This document shows, piece by piece, positions 25,721-37,167 of a stretch of DNA of 64,000 nucleotides (position 1 is its first letter; each line of letters opens with the position of its first letter). Made by a program: the position numbers and the translations under genes. The DNA lies in contig JARHVA010005353.1 of NCBI GenBank assembly GCA_037957365.1, positions 887,501-951,500 on the forward strand, given 5' to 3'. The stretch is from Torreya grandis. Lineage: Eukaryota; Streptophyta; Pinopsida; Cupressales; Taxaceae. Below the pieces are notes generated by a model, which had not been told where the DNA came from, made no database searches, and saw only the letters and a list, made by a program, of their open reading frames with translations.

Positions 25721-26689
25721 AACTGCCATCCAATGCCCAAAAAATCTAACCCAAACCCCAACCAATCCAATCAGTACCTCAACTGAGACAATCACTCAAA
25801 GACCAAGTTATGTTCCAAACTGATATTTTTCAACTTATTAGATACTGAGGCTAAGAAAACCAACCAATCCAAAATGAATTTGTTGAACCAACCATTTGTG
25901 ATAAGTCAACCTGTGATGAATCACCTATTGATCCTATACCAGTTGTCAAGGACTCTCATTCTAACAAGCCAATATTTGTTGAGTCACTTCTTAATGATTA
26001 TAGACACCTTTGAGCAAATAATTACCTCAACCATATGCCTATTTTTATTGAGCCTTCCCTTGATAAGCTAGTTTTTAAAGATTTGTCTCTTGATATTTTT
26101 ATACCATTGAGGAGTTTTACTTTGACAAACTAGTCTATGTGGAGCCCATTATGCCATCATAGGCCATTACTTGTCCCATACTAAAAATTCAACAAGACAT
26201 CATTGTCATAAAGTACCCATCAGATGAATAATCAAAATTAGAGTCAGGTTCTATTATTAAATTGACATTAGATTTATCATAAAAATCATAATCAACATCA
26301 TTCTCAACATTAGATTTAGAGTCCCTTGAGTCAGAATACGATTCAGAAACAAAATATGTTTGTGACTATTACAACATTGGTTATGCATACCTTATAGATC
26401 AATTTGAATACATTTTTTATCCTTCTATAGTTTTTGAGGATGATTACTTCAGCATTGATATAATTTTTCCTATTATTTTATGTAAAGATTGTGCAGCCTC
26501 TTGCCATTCCATTACTATTCCATATGCCATTACCACCAACCAAAATAGCCATTGTATTGACATTCCACCTCCCACAAGTGTCAATTAGAACTGATAGAAT
26601 CAAACCTTATTGAACTATATCCATGGAAACATATTAGTTAAATAACATCAAGGAGGCCAAAACCAAATTCATGTAGAAGAAGAACAATC

Positions 26690-26850
26690 TCTTAATGAAA
26701 CGTTTTCAGAGGCACTAGGAGCTAATCAAAGTTCAAACTTAGCATCTTCTAATGAAACATTTTTGGAAGTACTAGAAAAAAATCAAAGTCAAATATCCAT
26801 GTTACTTAATGAAACCTTTTCAGAGGTGCTATGGGATAATCAAGACAACT
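26690..26850 (+). repeat. About 60-bp tandem repeat encoding NETFsEvL, three copies
   Basis: 'AATGAAAC.TTTTcagagg.actag' occurs near 26694, 26752 and 26808. Each unit gives a 19-21 residue module (N-E-T-F-S/L-E-A/V-L, then N-Q). Copies agree better in protein than in third-codon positions, suggesting the frame was once translated. Confidence 0.75.
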
Positions 26851-27300
26851 TCATTGGTAACCTCATCGAGGCACCAATAACTGAGCACAAAAGTTATTCT
26901 CTACTTGATGAAGACAAAATCAAAGATCAAATCAATATGGATTCCAATATACAACCTAATCATATGATAGATACTCTTAAAACCTAAACAAAAAAATATA
27001 TAATGGTCCTATCGAGAGAATATAAAGAAGTCATTGGTACACCATATCCAAAGTTATGTTGAATATGAAATCAACAACATTATGTGTGCTTGAAAACCCC
27101 AATATTCATTTATTTCCCCACCATCATATATTCCATTATCATCCACCATTCCATTTTCTAATTAAAATTATCATCCAAAATTTATCCCTATTTACTATCC
27201 ATGACTACACTTTACTTTGTAGAGGATACAAAGATATATTTTTTCAATGCTTGAAGGAAATAGAATAAAAAACCAATGAAGATCACAATAACATCATTTA

Positions 27301-29519
27301 AATCCAAATCTATAATGAGTTCTTGACAAAGTAGATATTTAGACAAGGTGTGGGATAAAAATTAACATGATTGAGTATTCTATTTATATAATTTATTGAT
27401 TAGGATGTGCATCTCCACATCATTAGGAACAACAAAATCATAATCATATGCCATCTATCATACCCAAGCCAAATATATAAAAAACAAATAACCATCATCA
27501 ACCAAAAACATATACCATACCATTTTCATTTTCCATTCCTTTTTCCCATTATCGCATATCTTATCCATTCACTTTATTACTTGGGGCAACCCTATTACCA
27601 TTTTATCTAATCTATCAAAACCCATCATTATACTAAGCAATACCTTACCATCCTCTCATACCATTCCTATTTGGACCAAAGCTTGTTTTAAGCGTCCTAT
27701 CCAAACCTATTTGATCTTGGTTTATTTGATTCTTCTTACACCTTTTGTGAGGGGATTCTGATCCAATTTCATCAATCTATCAAATCCATGTTTAAATGAT
27801 AGTATATGAAAATAGTGTGATAGTTGATCTGGTAAGATATCTTTCATCCTTCATCCTATATCAAGTTTGTTTATGTGAGCTTGATTATATCACCTGTTAG
27901 GGAAAATTAGTGTGCAAAATATTTATACTAATTATAATTCTATATGGTAAAATTAGTATTATTGATCTAGTCCTTTTTAACCTAGTTATAACTACCTATG
28001 GGTAAACTAGGGACAACACTTGTTTATCATTCATTACTACATCACCTTGTTATTATTGTTTTTATTTGATTGGCTATTTATCGGATTTGAGAACTTGTTG
28101 GGACCTAGTTGGTTTTTCTTCACTTTTTGTGTGAATATAATTATTGAGACTTGAGGTCATTTTGGGATTATATAGGCCATGTTTTATTCATTTTATGGTC
28201 ACTACAGTCCCCCTTTCCATGTGCTCTCACTATTTTGTGAGCGACCTAAGCCAAACACTCTCACCATTTTGTGAGTAGGTATATTGTCATTATATAACAA
28301 GTTAAGATACCTTAAAATAACAAAAACATTCAAATATTTCAAAATCTAAAAACATTTGTCTTGTATAAGCTTAGTTAGTTATCCTCAATTCCCCTTATTA
28401 GGGCAAGGTCATTATTAGGATGCTTTCTTTTGATTTTGTATTCAGGATTTCTATTTGTTTGTTTATTTCAAGTTATTTGTATATTTTTTGCTTTATGTTC
28501 ATTTATTTATTTGTTTGTATAGCTTTTTTTATTTCTTTGTTTGTCACTTACCTATTTATTTGCTTTTATTATTGTTGCCTCAACTCAGTCTATATGTGTT
28601 CATTGGGTGATTCCTTATGCACATTATTCTTGAGCCATCCATATTCATAAATCAACATTAGAATCTTAGTTTCTATCATTGGTGAATTGTTTTAAATTGT
28701 TTATTAGATCGAGAGTTAGTCCTTATGCACATTTTAGGTTAGTTCTCATAGTGTTCTATCATAAGGCCTATCGTAAAGTGCTATAACAAAAAATAGTTGT
28801 AATAGGTTTTAAAAGCAATAGGGCATTAGAATTTTCTCCTTGGCACCTTGGGAAACCCATCCCGCCTTGATAAAATCAACCCAATTAAAAATTTTAGTTG
28901 TATCATTATTAATCAAGATGAGCATATCCTCATTGATAGGTACAACCAAATCATTCACACTAATCAATCATATTCTTCTATTTCATCTCTTTCATCACTT
29001 TGTGAATTTTCATGTGCCTAGTTGTTTATGGATTATTAAATCATTAGACCATCACATCTATGTTTGTGCCCACTCATTTTTAATCTATATTCTAGGTTAT
29101 ATCCTTGAGTTATGTTTGATAATCCACCCTACCTAGGGCATAACCAAATATATCAATCATCATTATCCAATCTAGGTCATCTTAATGCTTATAACCACCT
29201 TTGGGAAAACTATTATTTTGACTTTTATTCCTGATTATAATTTCCTTTAGTTAAATCAATATCCTTTTTAAATCAATACATGCAAGAATTTATCATTTGG
29301 ATTACTCTCAACCATAGGTTAATCCCACCTTTTTTCTTTCTTTTTTTGAGGGACCATCCATCCACGTATGTGATGGCCACTCCCTTGAGGGGGCATCATC
29401 TTAGGATTCCTAAACACCATTTGGATCTTTTTCTTCAATCCTCATCTTCCTTTTGGCATATAAGCATTTTCTCATTATTTGAGAAGAAATTGTTGTGCTT
29501 ATAGCTTGAAACAACTTCC
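27301..29519 (+). other. 3' internal region of the non-autonomous element
   Basis: No domain was recognised. It includes a T-rich tract (28420-28650) and an inverted repeat word GCTCTCACTattTTGTGAGC near 28223. A similar word lies at about 58652 downstream of the Tat element's integrase. Frames at 28840-29136 and 29280-29504 lack support. Confidence 0.45.
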
Positions 29520-29534
29520 CAAATAGGGGCAAAC
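29520..29534 (+). other. Polypurine tract before the 3' LTR
   Basis: 'caaataggggcaaac' directly precedes the LTR copy at 29535. The purine run AAATAGGGG followed by CAAAC is the usual form in Tat-type elements. Confidence 0.65.
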
Positions 29535-30681
29535 TATAGACACCTAAAACTATCCACCAATGACTTCCAACCATGCTTTAGACCAATTTTTATCAAAATG
29601 CACAATTTAGACCAAAATAACTTAAATGCACTAAATGGTTTGAAATTTTCATAGACAAGTGACAATTTAAGCCAATGTATCCCTAAATGGGGAAATATAT
29701 TTTATGTGATACCTAACTTTGAACATATCATTTTGAGTCAAAATGATGATTTCGCACCTAGGTGATTTGGATTGCTCTTTTATACCAATTTTATTGTATG
29801 AGATATGTGCCTTTTTTATTTTTTATCAAAAAAATCCTAAATGGGATAATGGTTCAAAAACATATAACATCCCCTTCCAATTCCAATCCAGTCAAATTTT
29901 GATCCAATAATATGACATTTTGACCAGTTTGATTAATTTGTGCACCGATTGCCAAGGATAATTAGTTTGAATAAAGAAATTAAATGAATTTTCCATGGAG
30001 GTTATTGATTAATTCATTAATTGAAATTTATCATGAATATTTTCATCATCTAATACATCATATATGGGGTGGAATCCACAAGCCATAACTACCATAAATA
30101 TATGTTTAAGCCCTCCCATACCTTTTAATGTCTCTCTATCCAAAATATTTATGAGGAAATTTATTTATTTTAGACTTAAAAATTGAATGGATTATTATCC
30201 ATAAAAATTAATCTTGAGATGGATGGTCCAGGTTCATTCTGATCATTTGCAAAAATCTATAAATAGAAAGCCTCACACTCATAAATTTAATCTATCTTGG
30301 TGTAAAGTTATCATGATAAAATGTTTTTAAAATTCATTTTGATATAATGTTATTATGTAAAAATTATTGATTCACTATTGAAAATCCAAATTCATAAATA
30401 TAATGATTCCAATAGGAGGTGGATATAGCCAAAGCTCCATTGACGAAGACCTTTGAAGCACAAGTTGAGCAAGCCAATGAAGAGAGCCTTTGGAACATTC
30501 AAGGAAGGTGAGAAAATTTAATTTTATTTCCTTTTATTTATTATTTTTCAATTTTTTTCCCTCACTAATTTCCACCTAAGATATAGGAATATAATGTTAA
30601 TTCATTAGCGTGTTGTTTTGGATTTTGATTTCCTCTACTAACATGATACTAATATCCCCTTATTAGATTCCTATGTTCACA
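29535..30681 (+). repeat. 3' LTR of the non-autonomous gypsy-type element
   Basis: It begins TATAGACACC (terminal TG changed to TA) and ends CTATGTTCACA. It matches the 5' LTR through the whole length with scattered substitutions and small deletions (1147 against 1177 bp). A TATA-like box lies at 30257-30266. Confidence 0.87.
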
Positions 30682-32417
30682 GAGTTGATAAATAATATGT
30701 ATAAAAATGGATGGAGGATGAATATATAGACTCATGTTTCATTTATATTAAATTTTTAGATAATTTATATCCATAAAGTGTGCTAAACTGGTCATCTAAG
30801 TTAGCTATTTGCTAACATGGCTAATGGTGTATACAGTGAGAAATCTAGGCGGTAGTGAGAAGATGATTAGGAATGTATTATCATGATATATTTATGAAAC
30901 CAAGTGTAATGATATGATTTTTAATAATTTTAAGCTAATTTAATATTTTTTATATATTTTTGAATTCAATGAATATAGTGAAAAAGTTACTCACAAGTTG
31001 ACCTGTCTGGTTCAGATGAGAGAATGGGATATAAGGTCATGAGATTGGTCTCCAAGAACAATATTTTACATTTGACCATATTAAATTTATATATAATAAT
31101 CATATAATTATCTCATAGGATCATATATATTAATCATAAGTTATTAAATATGTCTATACAAGTATTTGAGATATGAGTCACCATGATTGGTCTTTGAGAA
31201 AAATTAATAGTTCTGAGTGAGTGAGTTATAGAGGTGTTTTTGAAGAATTTTAACCTATGTGGTGAAGTATAATTCAATTTTTGAAGTTTTTGAGTTTTAT
31301 TTTATGTGATTTATTTTCATGTTTTTTTGTCCAAATAATTTTTTATCTTTATTTGTTCAAGATAGATCTTTCTGTGTGTGTGAAGGCCTAATGTAAACAA
31401 CACTAATGGTGGGATTCAAGTGGTGGTTGGATATAAAAAGTGTCATGGACCTAATATGAGATTATTATGGGTATATTTTATTTTAATACTATGTTTTCCT
31501 ATAATTTTTGAATTTTTAAAGTGTTTCAAGGAAATCAAAGGGTAACATGTACTAATGAAGGCCTAATTGAATTAGGTCTCCTTAAAGGCCTAAAAGAGGT
31601 TTTGGTATTTTAAATTGTGGATGACCTATTGTAATGATTTATTAATGTATGAAACATGTAATAATATATATTTTAAGGATTATAAAAGTGTTCAAGTGTG
31701 TATTTCTGAACAAGAGGTGTGTGATCTAGAGGGTTGTATAATAACAAGGCCTAATAGGCCTAATTAACTTGTTAGAGGAAATAAGAGTGCAAGCAAAGGA
31801 AATAACACATTAAAGAGAAAAATAAGGTATTTTATACCATAATAAGGATTTAGATAAACTATAATATATATTAAATTTGGGTAATAAGTACGAATATCAA
31901 GGTTATATGACCTAATCAGACTTGAAGATACCTAGTTGAATGAAGAGACCTAAAAGGCAGTTTGAGAGGGATAAGAGTGTGAGGAGATGAAGAGATGGCC
32001 ATCTTATGTTGGTTGAGAAACATAGTGTTTTTTAGGTGATCAAAAAAATCAAGTGGATTATTTGGTGATGAGTCATCTAGGGGGTTGGTGCCTCCTTATA
32101 AGTGGGTGCTTGTTAAATCCTAGTCAAGTGGGTGCTTGGCTAGTTGGGGTTGGTGCTCCATGTGGAGTTGGTGCTTCAATAAAATAGTTTTTTGTCTTAT
32201 ATTAATTTATTAAATTTTTATATATCTATTATTTTTATTCCCTTTGAGTCTTTCCCACATATTGATGTGTTCTTGTGTTTCATGTTTATATGGATAGTAG
32301 CTTTTGCTTGCTAGATCTACATGCTTGTTTGAATGAATCAAGATTGCTTAAGTGTAATTTAAATAAAGTTTTTTGAACAGTAATTCAACCCCATATCTTA
32401 GTCATTGTTATTCCAAT
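30682..32417 (+). other. LTR-like DNA upstream of the second copia relic
   Basis: There is no coding frame. Immediately downstream lies a decayed primer binding site, so the end of this stretch (about 32417) is probably the 3' end of a 5' LTR. It has a poly(A)-type signal (AATAAA, about 32172) and, at 32085-32180, five copies of a G/T-rich word (ggtTGGTGCctcc, gTGGGTGCTTG). Two related blocks with 'ttggtct.c.aaga.aa' lie near 31050 and 31190. The LTR start could not be fixed; it may lie before 21215, split by that insertion. Confidence 0.45.
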
Positions 32418-32420
32418 AAT

Positions 32421-32436
32421 TATTATTAGATCCTAG
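32421..32436 (+). other. Decayed tRNA-iMet primer binding site of the second copia relic
   Basis: TATTATTAGATCCTAG is followed by TCC. Allowing two changes it reads as TATCAGAGCCTAGTCC, the usual sequence after TGG in plant copia primer sites. It is followed within 40 bp by gag sequence, so most of gag's N-terminus has been deleted. Confidence 0.6.
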
Positions 32437-32444
32437 TCCTTTTA

Positions 32445-35400
32445 ATCAATTCTAACAACTTGAAGGAGATCCTAAGAAACACAAGATGTCTAGTGATAAA
32501 AAAGAAGAAGACAACATGTATGATGAAGAAGTCTACTATGATAGTGAAGAAATAAAAGATAAAGTATACATTTAATTTGAGATCATAAGTGTCCTTTATG
32601 ATTTTAAGCATCAAAATAAGACTATCAAATATCTTAACAATCAATTAAAAGGTGTCAATGCAAGGTTTAGATCAAAGGAAGTTGAGTATGACCAGTTGAA
32701 GATGAATCTAGATTCCTTAAAGGTTGAGCATGAGAAGCTCATAGAAAAAATGACAAAGTTTGAGAAAGATAATGATAAGTTATAAAAAATCAATATTACC
32801 AACATGAAATTACCAATTAGGAATCCCAATGCAATAAGGGATAAGTTATCATGGGACCATGGGAAAAGAAGTGATTAGTCAAGAGGTAAGTACATAAATG
32901 TTTTTTGATATAGTTGTCATGATATGGGACACATTAAAATATTTTTTAATAATAGAGTTAGAATGATCTCAAGATTCAAAAATATAAATGAATATCCTAT
33001 AATTCATGATAAGGTTCAAGCATTGGTATATAATCCAAATAAAATTAATACTAATCATATTGAGACTAAGAGTCAAGATGGACTATTTGGTAAGGAAGAA
33101 TAAAAGACTAAAGTGGATTCTATACTATCTCATACTTAATTTCATATTAAATATGAAGGTATGAAATGGTATATATATATTGGTTTCTAAATCCACATGA
33201 TAGGAGACAAAAATAAATTCATCTCATTAAATAAGAATGCTACAGGAACAATGAGGTTTGGAGACAACATAACTGCCAATATAGTTGGCAAGGATATCTT
33301 GAGTTTAGACAATGGAAAGATCAAGACACAAAATGTGTTATATGTGGAAGGTTTGAAACATAACATACTTAGTTTAAGTCAAATGTGAAATCAAGAAAAC
33401 ACATTAACCTTTCATGATAGAGGGTGTGAGATAAGGAGATCCAAATCAGGAAGGTTAATTGCCAATGATAAGAGGATTGAGAAAAATCTATATGTCTTGA
33501 ATGAGATCAAGGAGAGATGCATTATGATCAAGATGGATGAAAGTTATCAATGGAATAAAAGGTTAGGTCACCTAAAATTTGAAAATTTGGTCAAGATAAT
33601 CACTAAGAAGTGTGTGAAGAACATGCCTAAAATCACTAAACCTACAAGCATACTTTGAAATGCATGTCAACATGGTAAACATACTAGAAGAATATTCAAG
33701 TCCAAGGAGTATTTTACTATAAGAACCTTGGATTTAATACACACTGATCTCTATGGGCCTACAATAATTCAAATAATTCAATGAGATAGCTACTTCATGT
33801 TACTCATATATGACTACACAAGAATGACTTGGGTAAAATTCTTGAAATAAAAGTCGCTCTTGACAAGTTCAAGGAATTCAAGGATCTTGTTGAGAATGAG
33901 AAGAATGGGAAGATCAAGTGTCTAATATCTAATATAGGTGGAGAGTTTTGGTCTAACGATTTTGAGGACTTATGTGAGGTTCATGGAATAAAGAGACAAC
34001 TCTCAATAGCTAGGATACTTTAACAGAATGGGGTAGTGGAAGAAAGAATAGGATAGTTTAAGATATGGATAAAACTATGATAAATGAGTCTATATTATCT
34101 AATGGATATTGGATAGAGGTAGTAAGCACTATAGTATATATTTTAAATAGAGGATAGATAAGGACTAATGGTAATAGGACTCCTTATGAAATGTGGAAAG
34201 GTAAACCTGTTAATGTGGAACACTTTAGAGTTTTTGGGATCAAATGTCCATTAAAAGAGATGGTGAATAATTAGGAAAGTTTTATTATAGATCTAAATAA
34301 GGTATATTATTAGTATAATCATCAATGATATCAGCCTATATATGTTATAACAAGAGGTTACACAAGATAGTGAAAAGCACCAATGTGAATATTGATGAGA
34401 CAAGGAAATCACACTCATAGTCAAAGGATACTTTAGAGAATCTAGACTTTAAGAATGAAGAGGAGAATATAGAGGTTTATGAGGAAGAGGATTAATTTGA
34501 GGAGAGACATGACTCAAAAGGACCCTTAAGGTAGATTCAAAGACATCATCCTGAATCTCAAATCATTGGCAACAAGAATGTAAGTATGCAAATAATGAGA
34601 AGACTGGTAAGTAATCTAAATCAAGAGAATGTTGCTATATTATCTAATATTGAACCTAAGAGTATTATATAAGCATGTACAGATAAAATTTGGATAGGTT
34701 TTATGAATGAGGAGCTAGAAAAAATAGAGAAGAATGAGATTTGGGAACTAGTTCCTTGGCCTAAAGATAAGATTGCCATTGGTACAAAATGGGTGTTTAG
34801 AAACAAGTTGAATGAGGATGGAAAATTAATTAGGAACAAGGATATATTGGAATGTAAGGGATATACACAATTTGAAGGGGTATACTTTGAGGAGACCTTT
34901 ACACTAGTAGCAATATTGGAGGCCATCAGATTGTTTCTAGCATATGCATGATTCAAAGGGTTCAAAATATACTAGATGGATGGAAAATCTATCTTTTTGA
35001 ATGGGAATTTGGAATAGGAGGTGTACATAAAGTAACCTAAGGGGTTCTCACTATCAATTGATAAGGACTATATTTGTAGATTGAAAAAGGTTATTTATGG
35101 TCTAAATCAATCTCTTAGAGCTTTGTATGGTAGGTTGGATAGGTATCTCTTAGATCAAAGATTCAAAAGAGTTGCAAATAGTAATCTATACATAAAGTTA
35201 GAATATGACCGTTATTTAATAGTAGTTGTCTATGTGGATGACATCATATTCGGCGGAAATAATGAGAACATGACCAAGGGATATGTAGAGGTGATGAAGA
35301 AAGAGAGAATTATTATCCTTCCTTGGGTTTCAAATCACTCAATTTGAAAAAGGTATATTCATTTCACAATCCAAGTAAATAAGAGATATGTTGAAGAAGT

Positions 35401-35905
35401 TTGAGATGGAGGATTATAAGGCAATTATTACACATATGATCATAGGGTGTAAGTTGAGAAAGGAAGATGAATCTCCAAAGGTGAATCAGATGTCATATAG
35501 GTCAATGATTGGAAGTTTGATAAATAACATTGCATCTAGACCTAACATCATGCAAGTAGTAGGTCTTATGGGAAGTTTTCAAGAAAATCTAAAGGAAAAT
35601 CATCTGCAAGTAGTTAAAAGGATACTCAGGTATCTCAAGGGGATTATAGAGTATGGGTTGTGGTAACCAAGGAACAAGGAGTTCAATTTAGCCACCTATA
35701 TAGATGTAGACTAGGTAGGAATTCTAGATAATGGGAAGAGTACTAATGGAGGAGCTTTCTTCTTAGGTAGGTGCCTAGTTTTATGGATAATCAAGAAGTA
35801 ACCATCAATATCATTATCCACTTGTGAGGCTGAGTACATTATAGCAACTTCATGTTGCACTCAGGTCCTATGGATGAGATAGACCCTAAAAGATTAAAAG
35901 GTAGA
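32445..35905 (+). pseudogene. Ty1/copia gag-pol relic, all domains present but many stops
   Basis: Order: gag C-terminal coiled coil (NNQLKGVNARF...KLIEKMTKFEKDNDKL, 32580-32790); zinc knuckle remnant (CHDMGHIK, about 32910); protease with the catalytic Asp lost (WYIYIG at about 33165, then HMIGDKNKF) continuing in an open 63-codon stretch (33197-33388, NVLYVEGLKHNILSLSQM); integrase (HTDLYGP at 33744; SNIGGEF where SDNGGEF is usual, about 33927; NGVVEERIG at about 34029); reverse transcriptase (WELVPWPKDKIAIGTKWVF at 34740; YGLNQSLRALYGRLD at 35096; YVDDIIFGG with YVDD at 35231-35242); RNase H (35690-35890, STCEAEYIIA). It ends in RNase H near 35905. Motif spellings resemble the Tork/SIRE side of plant copia, but I did not assign a lineage. 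Confidence 0.88.
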
Positions 35906-35964
35906 GTATGATGGTCAAGGCATGTGAAATATGTATGGCATTGCTTAAGCATGAGATATGTCTC

Positions 35965-37167
35965 TATAGACATCCAATTCCTAACACCATTTGTGTTGAA
36001 ATTATCAATCTTACTTGATTTGTACTCAAATGCATAATTTAGGCCAAAATCACTAAAAACATGCTAAATGGTTCGAGCTTGTCTTATACAAGTGATAATT
36101 TAGGCCAATTTATGCCTAAATGGGGAAATGCATTTTGTGTGATTCCTAACTTTGATAAATTCATTTTGATTCAAAATGATGATTTTGCCTTTTTGTGCTC
36201 TAGAACACTCTTTTCTTATAATTCATTAGTATAGGTCATATACCTTTATTATTTTGTGTTGGAAACATACTAAATGGGAATATGGTTATAATGCATATAA
36301 AACCACCTTCTAATTCTTCTTGAGTCAAATTATGATCCAATAATATGTATTTCTAACCATTTTGATTAATTTGTGCACTACTTGTCAAGATTTGCACCAA
36401 AATTTATTAATCATGTTTAAGGCTAATTAATTTGAATCAAGAGCTTAAATGAATTGTCCATGGAGGTTATTTATTATTTCATTAATGGAAATTGATTGTG
36501 AATATCTACATCACTTAAGAAATCATCAATGGGGTGGCATCCATAGGCCACAAATGCATAAAATATCTGATTAAACTCTCCATGCCTTTTTAGTGCCTCT
36601 CTATCCCAAATATTTATGAGGGCATTCATTGATTTTAACATCTAAAATTGAATGGATTTTTGGCCACATATCTTCATCTAAAGATGGATGGTCTAGGTTT
36701 ATTATGATCAAATGGGAAAATATATAAATAGAAGGCCTCTCAACACCATTTTTAAGATTAAATTGTGTAAACTTATAATGCTAAAATCTCTCCACAAGTC
36801 ATTTATGTATTGATTATTATGTTATTTGAATTTTTATTAGCTTTAATTGATAGGCAAAATAGATACTTTATATCATGATCCTAGGTTTTTCATAGAGATA
36901 TTGAGGCAATGGAGGAGCAAATAATCCATTGTTGACAAAGACCAGAGCTCTAAATCAAGGGGAGAACACACTTGGAGCTGCTCTTGGGTGGTGGAACCAC
37001 TTGGAAAGGTAATTGATAATTAATTTATTTCATTAATTTCTTACTATCATTTTCAAACCAAAATTAGAATAGGTTGGCTTGATTTTTTAGCTCTTTATGC
37101 ATTTCTATTTGATTTAGTAACTAATTCTTGACTAATCAAATTTTTTAATCCTTCATACATCTTGACA
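35965..37167 (+). repeat. 5' LTR of the Tat-type element
   Basis: It begins TATAGACATCC, as the 29535 copy does with TATAGACACC. From 36025 onward ('aaatgcataatttaggccaaaatcac') it tracks the other two LTRs, including the TATA block TATATAAATAGAAGGCCTC at 36721. The 3' border is placed at CTTGACA by comparison; the primer site after it ('tgctcagtgggatgg') is shortened by a deletion. Borders may be off by some tens of bases. Confidence 0.75.
36721..36730 (+). promoter_or_regulatory. TATA box of the Tat LTR promoter
   Basis: TATATAAATA followed by GAAGGCCTC, at the same relative place as in the LTRs at 21215 and 29535. Confidence 0.68.

Larger units (their letters stand above)
25120..27300 (+). 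pseudogene. Unrecognised relic coding region with internal protein repeats
   Basis: One main frame, interrupted by stops, can be followed from about 25120 to 26080, and related Asn/Glu/Ser-rich coding-like sequence continues to about 27300. The open pieces include 25330-25533 and 26763-26987. Features seen: a duplicated acidic module (EIDFHPPCNN...RDQSQDL near 25259 and EMDFYPPYNN...REQSQEL near 25382, about 41 residues apart); a three-fold module with SILGP (25500-25720); and a three-fold NETFsEvL module (26690-26850). It occupies the position of the first gag-side ORF of Tat-type elements. The N-terminal part loosely resembles the relic at 39792 in the related element (Tyr/Glu/Asp-rich start). 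No zinc knuckle or protease is visible. Function unknown. Confidence 0.5.
21215..30681 (+). mobile_element. Gypsy-type LTR element without recognisable pol (non-autonomous, Tat-related LTRs)
   Basis: Two similar sequences of about 1.15-1.18 kb in direct orientation (21215-22391 and 29535-30681) flank 7.1 kb. The 5' LTR is followed by a tRNA-type primer site, and a purine-rich tract with 'aggggca' precedes the 3' LTR. Flanking pentamers are GATTT (21210-21214) and GAGTT (30682-30686), compatible with a 5-bp target duplication carrying one change. The internal region has a long non-coding leader and an unfamiliar decayed coding region, but I find no RT, RNase H or integrase motif in any frame. 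LTR and leader match the Tat-type element beginning at 35965, so its enzymes may once have been supplied by that family. All LTR pairs show many substitutions, so the insertion is old. Confidence 0.85.

Noticed and set aside
28200..28260. Possible transcription terminator from the GCTCTCACT/TTTGTGAGC inverted repeat
   Set aside because: Eukaryotic context, and the word recurs in a related element's 3' region; treated as a shared retroelement feature.
34621..34965. 114-codon minus-strand frame
   Set aside because: It is the antisense of the RT region WELVPWPKDKIAIGTKWVF; the plus-strand homology is decisive.
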